This document shows positions 35,374-46,776 of a DNA stretch of 64,000 nt, piece after piece. How positions within the stretch are numbered: position 1 is the stretch's first letter; each line of letters begins with the position of its first letter. Under the pieces are notes generated by a model. It saw only the letters and a list, made by a program, of their open reading frames with translations, ran no database searches and had not been told where the DNA came from. The position numbers and the translations under genes are program-made. The stretch is taken from NCBI RefSeq assembly GCF_000346465.2, contig NC_034013.1, forward strand, positions 17,977,624 to 18,041,623, read 5' to 3'. Origin of the DNA: Prunus persica (lineage: Eukaryota > Streptophyta > Magnoliopsida > Rosales > Rosaceae).

Positions 35374-36487
35374 AACTTGCGCAAATCATGCACAACTTAC
35401 TATCATGCAATTGTCTGTAGCGTTGAGAATTTGAATACTAATCCAAAGCCTAATGCCCCCTAAACCCCGTAAGCACCACAACATCACATTGCTTAATTAA
35501 AAACATACGGGGACCTGGATTTGCATACAGTAGCTTAGTAATTGCATATACTGATATGCAATTGCTCGATACTACTTGCAAGTGCATCAGCCCTCGATTA
35601 TTACATTGCACAGATAATGCACACAACCCACCCATGCATTTCTCTATTGGGTCGGGATTCTTACTCATTTCAAATCCCAATACAAATCTTAACCAATCCT
35701 CACATTACACTTTCGGAACACTTTAATCCCCATAACAAATTATTCTAAACCACAGTCAAACCTACCTACCTACCACGAAATCACCTGAGTTGCATAATTT
35801 GAAACAAAAACTATATACTGTCATTGCATTCAATGACTTGGATTTGCATACAGGCTATTAGTAATTGCATACAGAGATATGCAATTGCATGAACATTACA
35901 GCCATCAATGTCAGATACCCACTTCACCTCACGCCACTTTCAGAATCACAAACCCACCACAATTAAATCATACACAATCAGAGGCCTCATGGGTATTTAT
36001 ATATACAATCAGATCAAGAGGCACTATAACAACCCAGCAGAAATGCAGAGTGGGAAAAGAAATACAAAATTTGAATCATTAATTTCTGGAATTGTTCAAT
36101 GAAAAAACTGAAACAACAATTCAAAATCACTAGAAGAATAAATTAAATAGAACCATCAATTACACATAACGAAAATCAACACACGAACTTACTGAGATGG
36201 AGGAAGCAGCTGGAGAAGACGAAGTGGGTTTCTGGGTTTTGGCTGAAATCTGCTCCTCAGATGGAGAAGACGAAGTGGGGGGAGCTTCTTCAGGCTGTAG
36301 GAAGCTGTGCAGCTATGAATTCACCGAAATAGAGCTGTGGCTGTGCAAAGCTATGGAGGAGGAGATAGACGAAATCGATCTGTGTGCAGCCTAGGTTTTG
36401 AACGAGCGGGAGTTTTTATTTTCCTTAGTTTAACTGGTTAACCAAAAGAACCGGTTTTCATTGTTTTTTAAAAAAGGGCACGTGATG
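35374..36487. other. MULE right interior, presumed Ulp1-gene promoter
   Basis: No convincing gene. A 65-codon acidic frame at 36197-36394 (plus) lies antisense to the expected leader of the Ulp1 gene and is not supported. Two copies of a roughly 50-bp motif lie 321 bp apart at about 35517-35567 and 35839-35890 (GGATTTGCATACAG..AGTAATTGCATA..GATATGCAATTGC). Confidence 0.5.
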
Positions 36488-36525
36488 GGCTGTACAGGTA
36501 CACCCGGCGCACCACAGACAAACTC
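36488..36525 (-). repeat. Right terminal inverted repeat of the MULE
   Basis: Inverted match of the left end; read outward-in on the minus strand it shows TCTGTGGTGC and GTACAGCC at the same spacing. Confidence 0.72.
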
Positions 36526-36534
36526 TCAAATAAA
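36526..36534. repeat. Right target-site duplication of the MULE
   Basis: TCAAATAAA, identical to 19989-19997. Confidence 0.7.
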
Positions 36535-37021
36535 AGCCATCCAAGGAAGGAAAAGAGAAAGGAAGATGGACCGAATCACGAAATTTAATTTCCCCTAAAT
36601 TCAGAATCAAAATATTAAATCCTAATTTGACCCGGAGTCTTTGCTATTTGCTGGTCCTTTTCCTTTTGCGATTTGCTGTCCATCTGAATTAATTCTAACA
36701 CAACTTTCCAAGATTGAAGATTGGAGAAGAGCTTTATTTATTTATAGCTCTAAATTTGGCAAAAGAGCAACCGAGAATTGAGTTAACACACACAATTTTT
36801 TTATGATCTGTTTGGGAACAACAGCGATTATAGAAACTAGAATTCTGGTGTTTCATGTGAAGAAGAGAAACAGCCATAGAAAACCAAAGCAGCTATTCAT
36901 AGAAGAAGCGGAGGTCCAATCCCAATCCCAAACCCAATTCAAGTCATCGTCTTCGTCGTCAGCATCATCAGCATTACTGCTGCTTCACACCAGAAGATCA
37001 AGCCTCAAACCGAAACACCAA

Positions 37022-40000
37022 ATGGCGGCGGAGCGAGGCAACGATGCGTCGTCGTCTTTGATCTTAACTTCTGGGGCAAGCGGCCGCATAAACGCCTTGT
37101 TCTCGCTGCGGGCGTTGCGGAGTCTGATGATGCTGATTAATGCCTTCTTCCTGCTCCTCCTGCTTCCCTTCCGCGGCCGCAAGCGAACGGCGTCGTCCTC
37201 CTCGTCTTCTTCTCCGTCGATCATTGCCTTGGCGGAGAAGTCGCCCAAGGACGAGAGGCAGCAGAGGGGGCCGGTAGTGCGGGTGCCGACGGCGATTGTG
37301 CCCTGGAAGAGCAGCTCGTCGTCGCCGGTGGACCAGGAGGTGGCGGCAAGGAGAGCTTTAGCCAAGCTTAGAGTTGTCCAAGATGATGATGAGAATTCGG
37401 TCAGGCAATTTTCCATTTTTGGAACTCCCAGAGGTGAAACCCTTTTCACGCAGAGTTGGACTCCCGTTTCGGTTAACGTCAGGTAATTTTGATTCTTTTC
37501 TTCTTCTTTAACGAAACTTTTTAGTTCCTGGAGCTCAAATTTATGCTCCCAAAAAAATAAACAAGAGTAATCTTAAGAATGAACATGCCCTGGAGCTGGC
37601 CAATGCAGAAATGTACTTTCTGGAATTGAAAGTTTAATTTCATTTTTTCTTCCCCTTTCACTCTTAAAATTTACTGCATATCGTTTCCTACGGAGGAATC
37701 TTTTTGGCAATTGTTTAATTAGGAGCTGCCAATCTTATTAATGTAGTTAATGAATGAACAGATAGATCAAACTTAACATCTTTTTAGCTTCATTTCTTGA
37801 TTGCATCGCCATTGTACTTTTAAATTTGAATCTTTCAAACTTGCAATTAACTTGAATGCTTTGTCAGTTTGTACTCGCTATAATGTGTGCTCGTTGTCAT
37901 GGAGCTGTTCTTAATGGCTGTAATTCCAACTTCACACTTTCCTTTTAGTATATACAAGGCATATTCTAACATATCCAATATATTATCGGCCTGGACATTC
38001 CATTGGACCCCAACTAAGTATTATGCATACCATATCCACAAGGAATAAAGTAACCTCTAACCTGCAGCGATTGTTTTTGTAATTCCCTATACCAGGACCA
38101 TGCCTCGAGGATTGCAATATCCTAGTAAAGCCAGCAATCCATTTGTGGCTCTTTAAAAACAAAATATCCCTTTTCATGAGGACCCTTCTCTTTCTTAAGG
38201 TCCCGTCTCTAATCTCTTGTCCTTATGCCTGCACGATAAATGCAATGTTTACGCAATGCATCTGGATTTTCAGAAAATACACTTCTTGGTCATTTCCACT
38301 CTGGCTCTGCCCAGTGTTCTTGCCTTCCTTTATTTGGTATGTAATATGTCAAATCAACTACCAAATTTAGAGCCTACTGTATGACCTGACAAATGATGGG
38401 TGGAATCTATGGCATAATGAGCTGGATTATATTGCAGGGACCATTTTGGGGCATTGTCTATTTTCAAGAAAACTATCAAGATAAGTTAGTTATAATGCAA
38501 CCAATTTTATAAAAATATAGGATGTGGGGAGGTCGAGAAAAGGAGCTAGTACTTTAATATTTCCTGGACAGGGTGGTGCGTTTGCTTCAGTGGTAGGACT
38601 AGTAAAAGTCAGTTAAATTCATAATGAATTGGTTGGACTTTGCACAACTTTCTGATGAATCATTTCATCTAAGGTTCATGACCACTTAGGAACTCTTGCT
38701 TGTTGACTATTCTTCTATTAGATATGTTCAAGTAGAATGATAATGTCAGGAAACACCTGGGCAAGTGAGCTGTTCTTGATGACAGATCCCCTAAGGAACA
38801 CCTGGGTTTTATCAGAAGTTACTGTTGACTTCATAAACTTGTGTAAAATAACAACAGCATCAGTTATTATAAAGAAATCATAATTCCTAACTTTACTTTG
38901 AACCCCTAGTGGATATAGTAAATTGCAGAAAAAGATTCTGGATGGACAATTATCATTCATATCCATACCTTTTAGGTTCCAAATCAAATATTGATATGGT
39001 TCATTGTTCACTGCCCTTGCTCTGCTAAAGTTTGGCTGCCCTTGCTTAAAGATTAAATGACAATCCAGCATGGATGATTGGAGAACACTTTTCCGTATCT
39101 GTATTCATCTTCCATTCTATGCAGCCTTCCATGGGATTAGTTATTAAAAAAAGATCTGAAAGAGAATCTTATCTGTTCAGAAGTTTGAGAAGCTTGATTG
39201 ACTGGGACAGCTGCCTTTAGTTTTTTGTTTTCTTTTGCCTGAGGGATGACCTTCAGTTAAGTCAGGTGTATTAAATATTTAGGTGATAGTCATGTGGGCA
39301 TGTTTACAAAGTAAAGCAGTCCAAATTTATATCAAAATATGTTCGTGATTGCATCTTTTGTTCTTAGGTCTTATGGATCCTACCGTTAAGTGCATATTCA
39401 CTTCTCTTTTCATCTTTTTACAGAACTAAGTTGCTAAGCTAATATTTACACTTGCAGGGGCGTTGTCATTCTTATGCATGGCTTGAACGAACATAGGTTT
39501 GTCATTTGTACATAATTCCCACTTAATTCTACTTTTAGTTGATTTTAAAAATAAATATATTAAGAGATTTATATAATTTGAACAGTGGCAGATACAGTGA
39601 CTTTGCAAAGCAGCTGAATTCTAATGGCTTCAAGGTTTATGGAATGGATTGGATTGGTAAGTTCAAGACCATTCTGACTTTCTGATCATTGCATTTAACC
39701 GTCTTGACAAGTCTAATTGATCTGTATGTTCTTTCTCGAAGATGATACCTCAAGTCTAAGACAATTAATGCCAGTTTCCTGTGTATGTCATTTTTAACTT
39801 GTATGCTCACAACCTTATCATACTTTCTGTTCCAGAATTTTATTGGGGTTTTGCAAGTTACAAGCGAATGTGCATAGAGATAACATGATTGTTAATTTGT
39901 ATGAACTGTTGGTTTTCCTTTCATTTAAATTAAGCATTATTAGTTTCATCTTTAAGGCTGTGAAAAGTTTGGTCATAGAAATATTAAAGGCTGATTTCTC

Positions 40001-42527
40001 TAAGGACAACATTTTACAAGTCTTTCTGATCAAGAGGGAGTTGGTGCAGTACAATTCTTGAACCTTACCATGGATGGCTTATTACTAAAATACTACAGCA
40101 AATAAAGTTAAACTTTGAAACTACAGCAATCCTACCGTATTTACAATCTGTTAAACATCATTCAAAACATGTAATTTATATCCACGTTTGGTCAACTGGA
40201 TAACTAGTTAAAGCGCTCATTACTCCTGTCAACAATTTTTTTTTTCCTTCTTTGTAGTTGTGTATAAGCTGGAATGAGCACCGTTTTGTATTGTTTTTAT
40301 CACATTCTTGTCATGTTCTGTGTCATCAAGATCAATCTACTAGGCAAGCATTGTGAGTGCTATACAAGAGATAGAAAAAGAAATAGATCCACAATTAGAG
40401 CAATGCCTCAGCAGTTCCATTTTCCACTGTTAATTTACTGGGAAGGTCAATAATGAACCCGACCACATCAAAGTATCTTAAAATGGAGCTTCTCAATTGA
40501 TCTAATTTGACCAATTATTTAACTCCATAGTCTCAATATTTCATCTAGTGTGCCATGACTCTACCTTCCTTATCCAATCAAAGTATCTATGTACCCGATA
40601 TCTGTCCCCCCCAGTTTACTTCTATCTTTTCTGTGGTACAAGAAGAACCTTAACTTTTTAGATGAGGGGTAAATTTTATCTCAAAAAATCTAAAATCTCA
40701 TCCTTTTCTTAATTACTGTTTTCATAGCCTAGAGATCACTCTCTTCAACAATGCATATATATTTGGATGTTGCAGGGATTGAGTAAATTGGATGCCCATT
40801 GGTGCGAAAAGGTAACTTGTGAAGCTCCTGTTTATAAGTAAGCTTATTATTTGTGTGTTTGTGTCTAACCTTGTATGTTTCAAATTCGAAGAAAGAGAGA
40901 TGTACGCTTTGGAAAATAAGCGAAAGTCTTAGAAACATCAGTTACACATCTGTTGTCTCTATCAGAGTGAGAAATTTCAAACATTATAGAAAGATTTAAG
41001 CTGAATTTGTACTTAGGTACATCCCATACAGCCATCCAGTCGAAAGCGTGCAATCATGTATGACGTATTTTTCTGTTCACTTAAAATGCACTTGGAAACT
41101 TTCTTGTTTCAGGTGTGTAATGGGTTATATTTTGTCTTTGGTTTTAGTCATGTCTGCTTCTTCTTTTCTTTTCTTTTTTTCTTTTTCTTTAGCGTTTGAA
41201 AAAATAAAACTATTGTCTTTGTGTATTATTGTTAATTTGAACGGAGCCTTCTTCTGCCTTTTTGTCTTCTTGTTGATTTCATTGCAAATTTGTGGTGCAA
41301 ATTGATGGTCATATAGATAATAAATTAAGAGTTTGAAGGGTAAATCATAAACCTGTGAACTTACTACTTTCCCTGATATATTGCGCTATATCTTCCAAAG
41401 TATTAGTTCATTGTTTTCTTTCTTGTATAACTGTTCTCAGTGACTTTTCCATATAGGTCATGGTGGGAGTGAGGGGCTTCATGCATATGTTCCTTCTCTT
41501 GATTATGCTGTTACGGATATGGTATGTTTCAAGGCTCATTAACAATATCCTGATGAGAAAGTAGTTTTTAAATCCAGTTCTTAATGATGAGAAGGAACTT
41601 TGTTTTGATTAAATATTTACGTGTGTTCTCGCACTTTAATTTTATGCAGAAATCATTTCTTGAAAAGGTTTTAGCTGAAAATCCTGGCCTACCATGTTTC
41701 TGTTTTGGACATTCCACAGGTGCAGCTATTATACTTAAGGTATGGACTGCAGGAAGTGATTTCTTTCTTGCAATTGCATGAATGACTTTCTGGTAGTCAC
41801 TATTTTATCGACTTCTGTTTATTCACATTAAATCCATTGACCGGAATTTAATCCGAACTTACACTATATTGGAAAACTGATTTTAGGCAATGCTTGACCC
41901 AAAAGTTGAGTCCAGCATAGAAGGTGTGGTGCTGACATCACCTGCAGTTGGGGTTCAGCCTTCGCACCCAATATTTGTGGTCAGAAAAACCTCTTCTATT
42001 TTATCTAATATTTATGTACTTTTGAGCATAAAAACAATTACAAGTTTGCAAATGCATATCAAATTACAAAGATTCAGTAAGTCAGGTCATCCCCTCACCA
42101 GGCTCACCTCCATCTATCATGCCAGGTAATTGCTCCAATTGCCTCATTTTTGCTTCCAAGATACCAGATAAGTGCAGCAAATAAAAAGGGCATGCCCGTT
42201 TCTCGTGACCCAGCAGCTCTAGTTGCCAAGTATTCAGACCCTCTAGTGTACACTGGATCAATCCGTGTGAGGACTGGTTATGAGATTCTCCGAATCACAT
42301 CCTACTTGCAGCAGAATCTAAGCAAATTGAGAGTCCCCTTCTTGGTTCTCCATGGCACCGCTGATACTGTTACTGACCCTGAAGCCTCCCAGAAACTGTA
42401 CAATGAAGCCTCCTCAACTGACAAAAGCATAAAATTGTTTGACGGGTTATTACATGACCTCCTCTTTGAGCCAGAACGAGAAGCTATTGCCAAGGACATT
42501 ATCGACTGGTTGAATCAGAGAATATGA
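37022..42527 (+). CDS. Monoacylglycerol lipase-like alpha/beta hydrolase
   Basis: Seven exons: 37022-37482, 39458-39496, 39586-39656, 41457-41521, 41650-41739, 41887-41979 and 42126-42527. They give 406 residues. An earlier in-frame ATG at 36803 would give 479 residues, but the family N-terminus (LTSGASGRI, then a hydrophobic stretch MLINAFFLLLLLPF) fits the 37022 start. That stretch at about 40-55 may anchor the protein in a membrane. The hydrolase core has HGLNEHSGRY (161-170, oxyanion region), nucleophile S234 in GHSTG, D353 in HGTADTVTD and H383 in GLLHDLLFEPE. Plant members include monoacylglycerol lipases and caffeoylshikimate esterase; which substrate applies cannot be read from sequence. 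Introns 1 and 3 are nearly 2 kb each and hold nothing recognisable. The MULE lies 487 bp upstream of the ATG. Confidence 0.9.
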
Positions 42528-43954
42528 AGCTAGGTAGTGCAGTGGGAGATCAAGATTGATATAAGTTGTGGGACAGAAGGAAATTGGGTACGAGTGACCA
42601 TTTTATGGATGCTAGATGCTTTGCATTGAAGCAGAAGATAGAAAATTTTATGTGGCGGAATAAATTCAGCTTATTGTGTTGAAACTTGAAACCTAACAAT
42701 GTGTTCTTCTTCAATATTTAAGACATTATCTGCAGTTGTAAAGGAGTGCCTCCTTAACAGTTTATCTCTTCATTTTCCTTGGAAAGATGGGGTTGCTTGC
42801 TGGTCTGGAGCATTTTCCTATCATAATTGTTGGCTGGCAGACCAATGGCCGTGATCAGGTAATTGTTAAATGCTTGAGCTCCTTTATATCTTGTTTGAAA
42901 TTGAAAGCTTTCCTATAATTGAAAGTGAAAAGTAGTTACTTTTTTGTCAATATCTTGAGATTGTGCACGATACAAGTTTAGTTTCCCCATTCCCTTTGGC
43001 GTGGAATAAATTTTGAAAGACATGAACTCGTGCTAAAGCAGGTACATGATCCCACCATAGCTGCTTCGCGTCGCTGATGATAAAGCATGATTGGGTTTCC
43101 TCAACCCACAGTTAGAATTTTGTGTTGTTTTCTCTACCTAGTTTTAACGGGTGAAGCAAATTCGTATATTTAAACTTTCAAGGGAGGTCACCAAACATTT
43201 TAGCTGTGGGTTATAATTAACATGTATTTGTTAAGGGGGTGAATGATTTATGCCCCTCACAAACCCAATAATTTTTTATTTTATTTTCTTCTCCGCTTCC
43301 AATTGTTTAAGGGAGGTTTTCAACTTTATCAAACTGGGCCATATGAAGTTATCAACTTACACTGCCGCCCTAAAAACAAAAGAAAAGATTGGTTCTTATC
43401 TTGGTATCCAACCACTAAATGCGCACTGATTTTTCAGAATCTTAAAAGATTGGTTGTTCTCATCGACGTTTACCAAGAATAAGAAGAAAATAAAAAACAT
43501 AAGGCTAGGTGACTAGTCATCATTTACTCTACACCTAGAATGAGCCAAAGTGTCAAATGGAGGAAACACCAATGATTGTGTAAATCATGCATAACAGGCA
43601 GATTGATTGAGATGGATGAACCTTCACACAGCCTGTTAGACTTTTGAATTAGTTGGTGAGGTGAAAGAAATGGAGGAACTAATATTAGTCTGAAGCTCAA
43701 CTGAAGCATTGGTTGTGTTATGTATGATGCTAAATATTGAAAGCGAGCACCACATCAAATCAATAATTAAGTTAACATATATCTCATCTCATGTTGCAAA
43801 GCATGCAGTAAGAGCAATACCAAGTGGGGGACCATGAAAATATTCGTAGCATAAATCACAAGTGCCAAAAGAGTTGTTAAATGGCTTGACGTTAGTTATG
43901 CCTGTGGTCAATAATTCAAAGTACACGTTCATTAGTGCCGGTTTTAAAATAATA

Positions 43955-44090
43955 TTTGTCAATAGGTCTAGCCCAGTGAAAGGGGGTCTTGACCTGCAGA
44001 TAAAGATTTCAGGTTCGAACTCCATGGCATTTTGATTGTGTATGTGTGAGAAACTCCCTCTCCTATTAGACAAGGGTCTGTTTTAGTTAA
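43955..44090 (+). mobile_element. tRNA-derived SINE-like element
   Basis: Contains an A-box-like TCTAGCCCAGTG (43967-43978) and a canonical B-box GGTTCGAACTCC (44012-44023), about 35 bp apart. A pyrimidine-rich unique tail follows. The surrounding bases do not form a tRNA cloverleaf, so a SINE with a Pol III promoter is more likely than a tRNA gene. Ends are approximate. Confidence 0.5.
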
Positions 44091-45329
44091 ATCATTGCAT
44101 ATTAATTCAATACGTTTTGTTCTTCCTTTTTTAGATGAACCTGTCAAGAAATCAAGACTAGTTGCCTTGCTCAATTAGGGAAACAGACAAGAAGCTAACT
44201 GACATTGAGGTTGAAAGCCATTACAAATAAATAGTAGTATACACGTATTTAATTAATTTTTGTTCATGAATAATTGATCAATTCATGGGTTGTTTCCTCT
44301 ATGATCTATCACTAATCCATCTTTCCAGCATTTGATTGTATATAATTAATCAGATTGTCACCGTGATAAAAACCAACCAATCCTTTTCTGACAGATGCGA
44401 TATATATAAGAACAAATAGTGGCGGGTGGGTTGTGTACTAAATTATACAACTCCAATTCAACTCGAAAAGGCAAGGAATTGGGTAGTAGCCAGTAGGAGG
44501 ACCATTCTCAGATTACAAAGGGTATATATATGGACTTGTTAATTAATTAATTAATTAATACTATACTGAAACTGATTAGCTTGATCAATGACTAGTAATT
44601 AGCATTAATTATTTGGACTCTTACGACAAACCAGTTTCCTTGGTTCTTTTTGTTTTAAGTGACAGCTCCCATCACTATTTATTCATTACATTAGTAGCTT
44701 TTTCAATGGGATTCGTTCAGTCAGTGTATTAAGAAGAAGAAACCTTCACAGATATCTCTTCTTTTTCCAGATGATTTATTTTGGTAATAAACTAGTCAGA
44801 TTGTGTAACTTATGTTGGCTCTTTTTCCGCCCATCCAATCATTCCTTTTCATATATTCAAAGTCATAGATTAAAATACTCAAGGCCATGAAATTATTATA
44901 ATTAGCATTGTGTTTTTATTATGTAGTTGGAGCTAGCTTGACCTAGAATTAATCATGTAAATTTGCAGCAATCAGACAGTCTAATTTCGTCATCAACCAC
45001 ATAGACATAGCTAGCACAGGCCACCAAGATGGTCCTGACTCTTTGAAACAGAGTCTGAATTTAAATTCTCAGCCAAGTTATGCATAAATCCTATTAATTA
45101 CACGATGCAACAACTTTTTTGAGTGGGTTAAGCATTATAAGATCACCTTTTTTCAGTCGTTAATTATGCATGATTCTGATGGTACGTTTTGATGGGATAC
45201 CTAATTTTAAATATAAATTCACCCACAACACACACACACACATATATATATATTACTGCAATTCCATTTATATTCAAAGTAAATAACCAACAATTAGACA
45301 ATGCATATATACAATATAGGGAGATTTTC

Positions 45330-45557
45330 CAATAAGTATTTTATGTTAAGAATTGGTTACATACTTCTAATTTTAATCGTTGGATTGTATTCATTAAATG
45401 CGATAGTAGTTTCTTAGATGCAATCCAATGACCGAGATTAGAAATACTTCTAATTGTCTTTGGATTTTATTTATTAAATGCGTTAGTAGTTTCTTAGATG
45501 CAATTCAATGACCGAGATTAGAAATATGTAACTAATTCTTAACTTAAATACTTATTG
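45330..45557. mobile_element. MITE with internal direct duplication
   Basis: The ends are inverted repeats: CAATAAGTATTTTATGTTAA at 45330 and, inverted, TTAACTTAAATACTTATTG ending at 45557, each followed inward by GAATT(G/A)GTTACATA. Inside, a block of about 55 bp beginning ATTAAATGCG(A/T)TAGTAG and ending GACCGAGATTAGAAATA occurs twice in direct orientation. No coding capacity. Confidence 0.7.
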
Positions 45558-46074
45558 AATTATATATATATATATATATGTATTAATAATAAATTGCTCA
45601 AGTATTAGGGCCAACCATCAACAAACAAACAGAAACACCCAGAAAAAATGAATTAAAAATTGAGCACCCATGCCATGTGAACATAAATATGAGACAGAGA
45701 GTAAAACACATGTTTAAGGAATTTTTGGGTATTTTTTTCCCTTGTTATTTTGGCTCATTGAGAGAGTAAACTCAATTAATTAGTTAATCCTGTACCTCCC
45801 ATAAATGAATTAATCCCCATTAAACTATTGTGTCTGACTTGCATCATCACCTTCGTCACTCAGCCCTTATTATTATGTTTCCGTCCTGCCAAAATTGCCA
45901 AATGGGATCTTTTTACACTTTTGTTTTTCTTTTCACGGGAGGGTTTGCGGGGGTTACATTCCCTTTCCACTACTCAGAATCAGTCGTGTAATGCAATTCT
46001 TCATCCTAGCTAAGCTTTGCTATGCTATTTAATTCATACAGAACCATTCCCATGCAAGCCAAGCAAGTAAGAAA

Positions 46075-46078
<4 letters not shown>

Positions 46079-46129
<51 letters not shown>
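46079..46129 (+). repeat. (CT)n microsatellite in the leader of the 5-phosphatase gene
   Basis: A CT run of about 45 bp, roughly 100 bp upstream of the start codon. Confidence 0.9.
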
Positions 46130-46134
<5 letters not shown>

Positions 46135-46231
46135 AATAATGGCTATCTATCTAATCAACTGATTATATTAAGATATAGTAATATGAATACATGTGTGTTC
46201 ATTACGATTCAAGGTCATTTGGTGTAGATTA

Positions 46232-46745
46232 ATGGGGAGCAACAATTTCATCGCGGATATTAATCCAGATTCCATGGAGATGGAGACCATGATGGAAAGT
46301 CGACCAAGTGATAATATCAATATCTCCAAGAAAAATTCCACTGCTCCTCAAAATATATATCATCAGTATGCCCCAATCCATTGAAGACAAGCTCACTTAA
46401 GCTACCTAGCTAGTTTCTCACTTATTATATATATTTTGAATTGAATGATATGTTTGTACGTAGTGTAATATGAGGATGATGTTATATAATTGTTTATCAA
46501 TGGATGGATGGATGGATGCAGGATCTTCGCCGGTTCCTGGAATGTTGGAGGTGTTTCACCTCCCGAGGTTTTGGACATACAAGAGTGGCTCAGACCGAAT
46601 CATATTAACCCTCCTGCTAATATCTACGTTCTTGGGTAATTCAATCATTCCCTCTATATATATATATGATATATCTCTAGTTAAATATTGTTAGTTTTAA
46701 TCGTGCATGTCTGCAACAACATGCAAGTGTTCAAGTTTGATTCAT

Positions 46746-46776
<31 letters not shown>

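Larger units (their letters stand above)
19998..36525. mobile_element. Large Mutator-like element (MULE), 16.5 kb
   Basis: The left end (19998 inward) and the reverse complement of the right end (36525 inward) align without gaps for 38 bp. Positions 8-38 share 26 of 31 bases, including TCTGTGGTGC at 8-17 and GTACAGCC at the inner end. The first seven bases match only at G1. The 9-bp sequence TCAAATAAA flanks both sides. Inside are a transposase gene (plus), a plant-mobile-domain gene (minus), an HMG/Ulp1 gene (minus), a small ORF (plus) and a 99-bp minisatellite. Ulp1-like and PMD genes have both been described inside plant MULEs, which supports the call. The transposase has no visible disabling mutation, so the element could be autonomous; activity is not shown. 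Confidence 0.78.
42528..46231. other. Spacer between lipase-like gene and 5-phosphatase gene
   Basis: Apart from a SINE-like element (about 43955-44090), a MITE (45330-45557), (TTAA)n at 44537-44559 and (CT)n at 46079-46129, I see no gene or RNA. The last 150 bp is probably the 5' leader of the phosphatase gene. Confidence 0.5.

Noticed and set aside
36197..36394. 65-codon acidic frame near the right end of the MULE
   Set aside because: Short, antisense to the expected Ulp1-gene leader, with a small duplication (GGAGAAGACGAAGTGGG) explaining its repeats; no family resemblance.
36803..37021. Upstream in-frame start of the lipase-like gene
   Set aside because: The extra 73 residues are Ser-rich and resemble translated leader; the family-like N-terminus begins after the ATG at 37022.
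44012..44023. A tRNA gene at the B-box match
   Set aside because: No acceptor or anticodon stem can be formed around it; only the two Pol III boxes are present.
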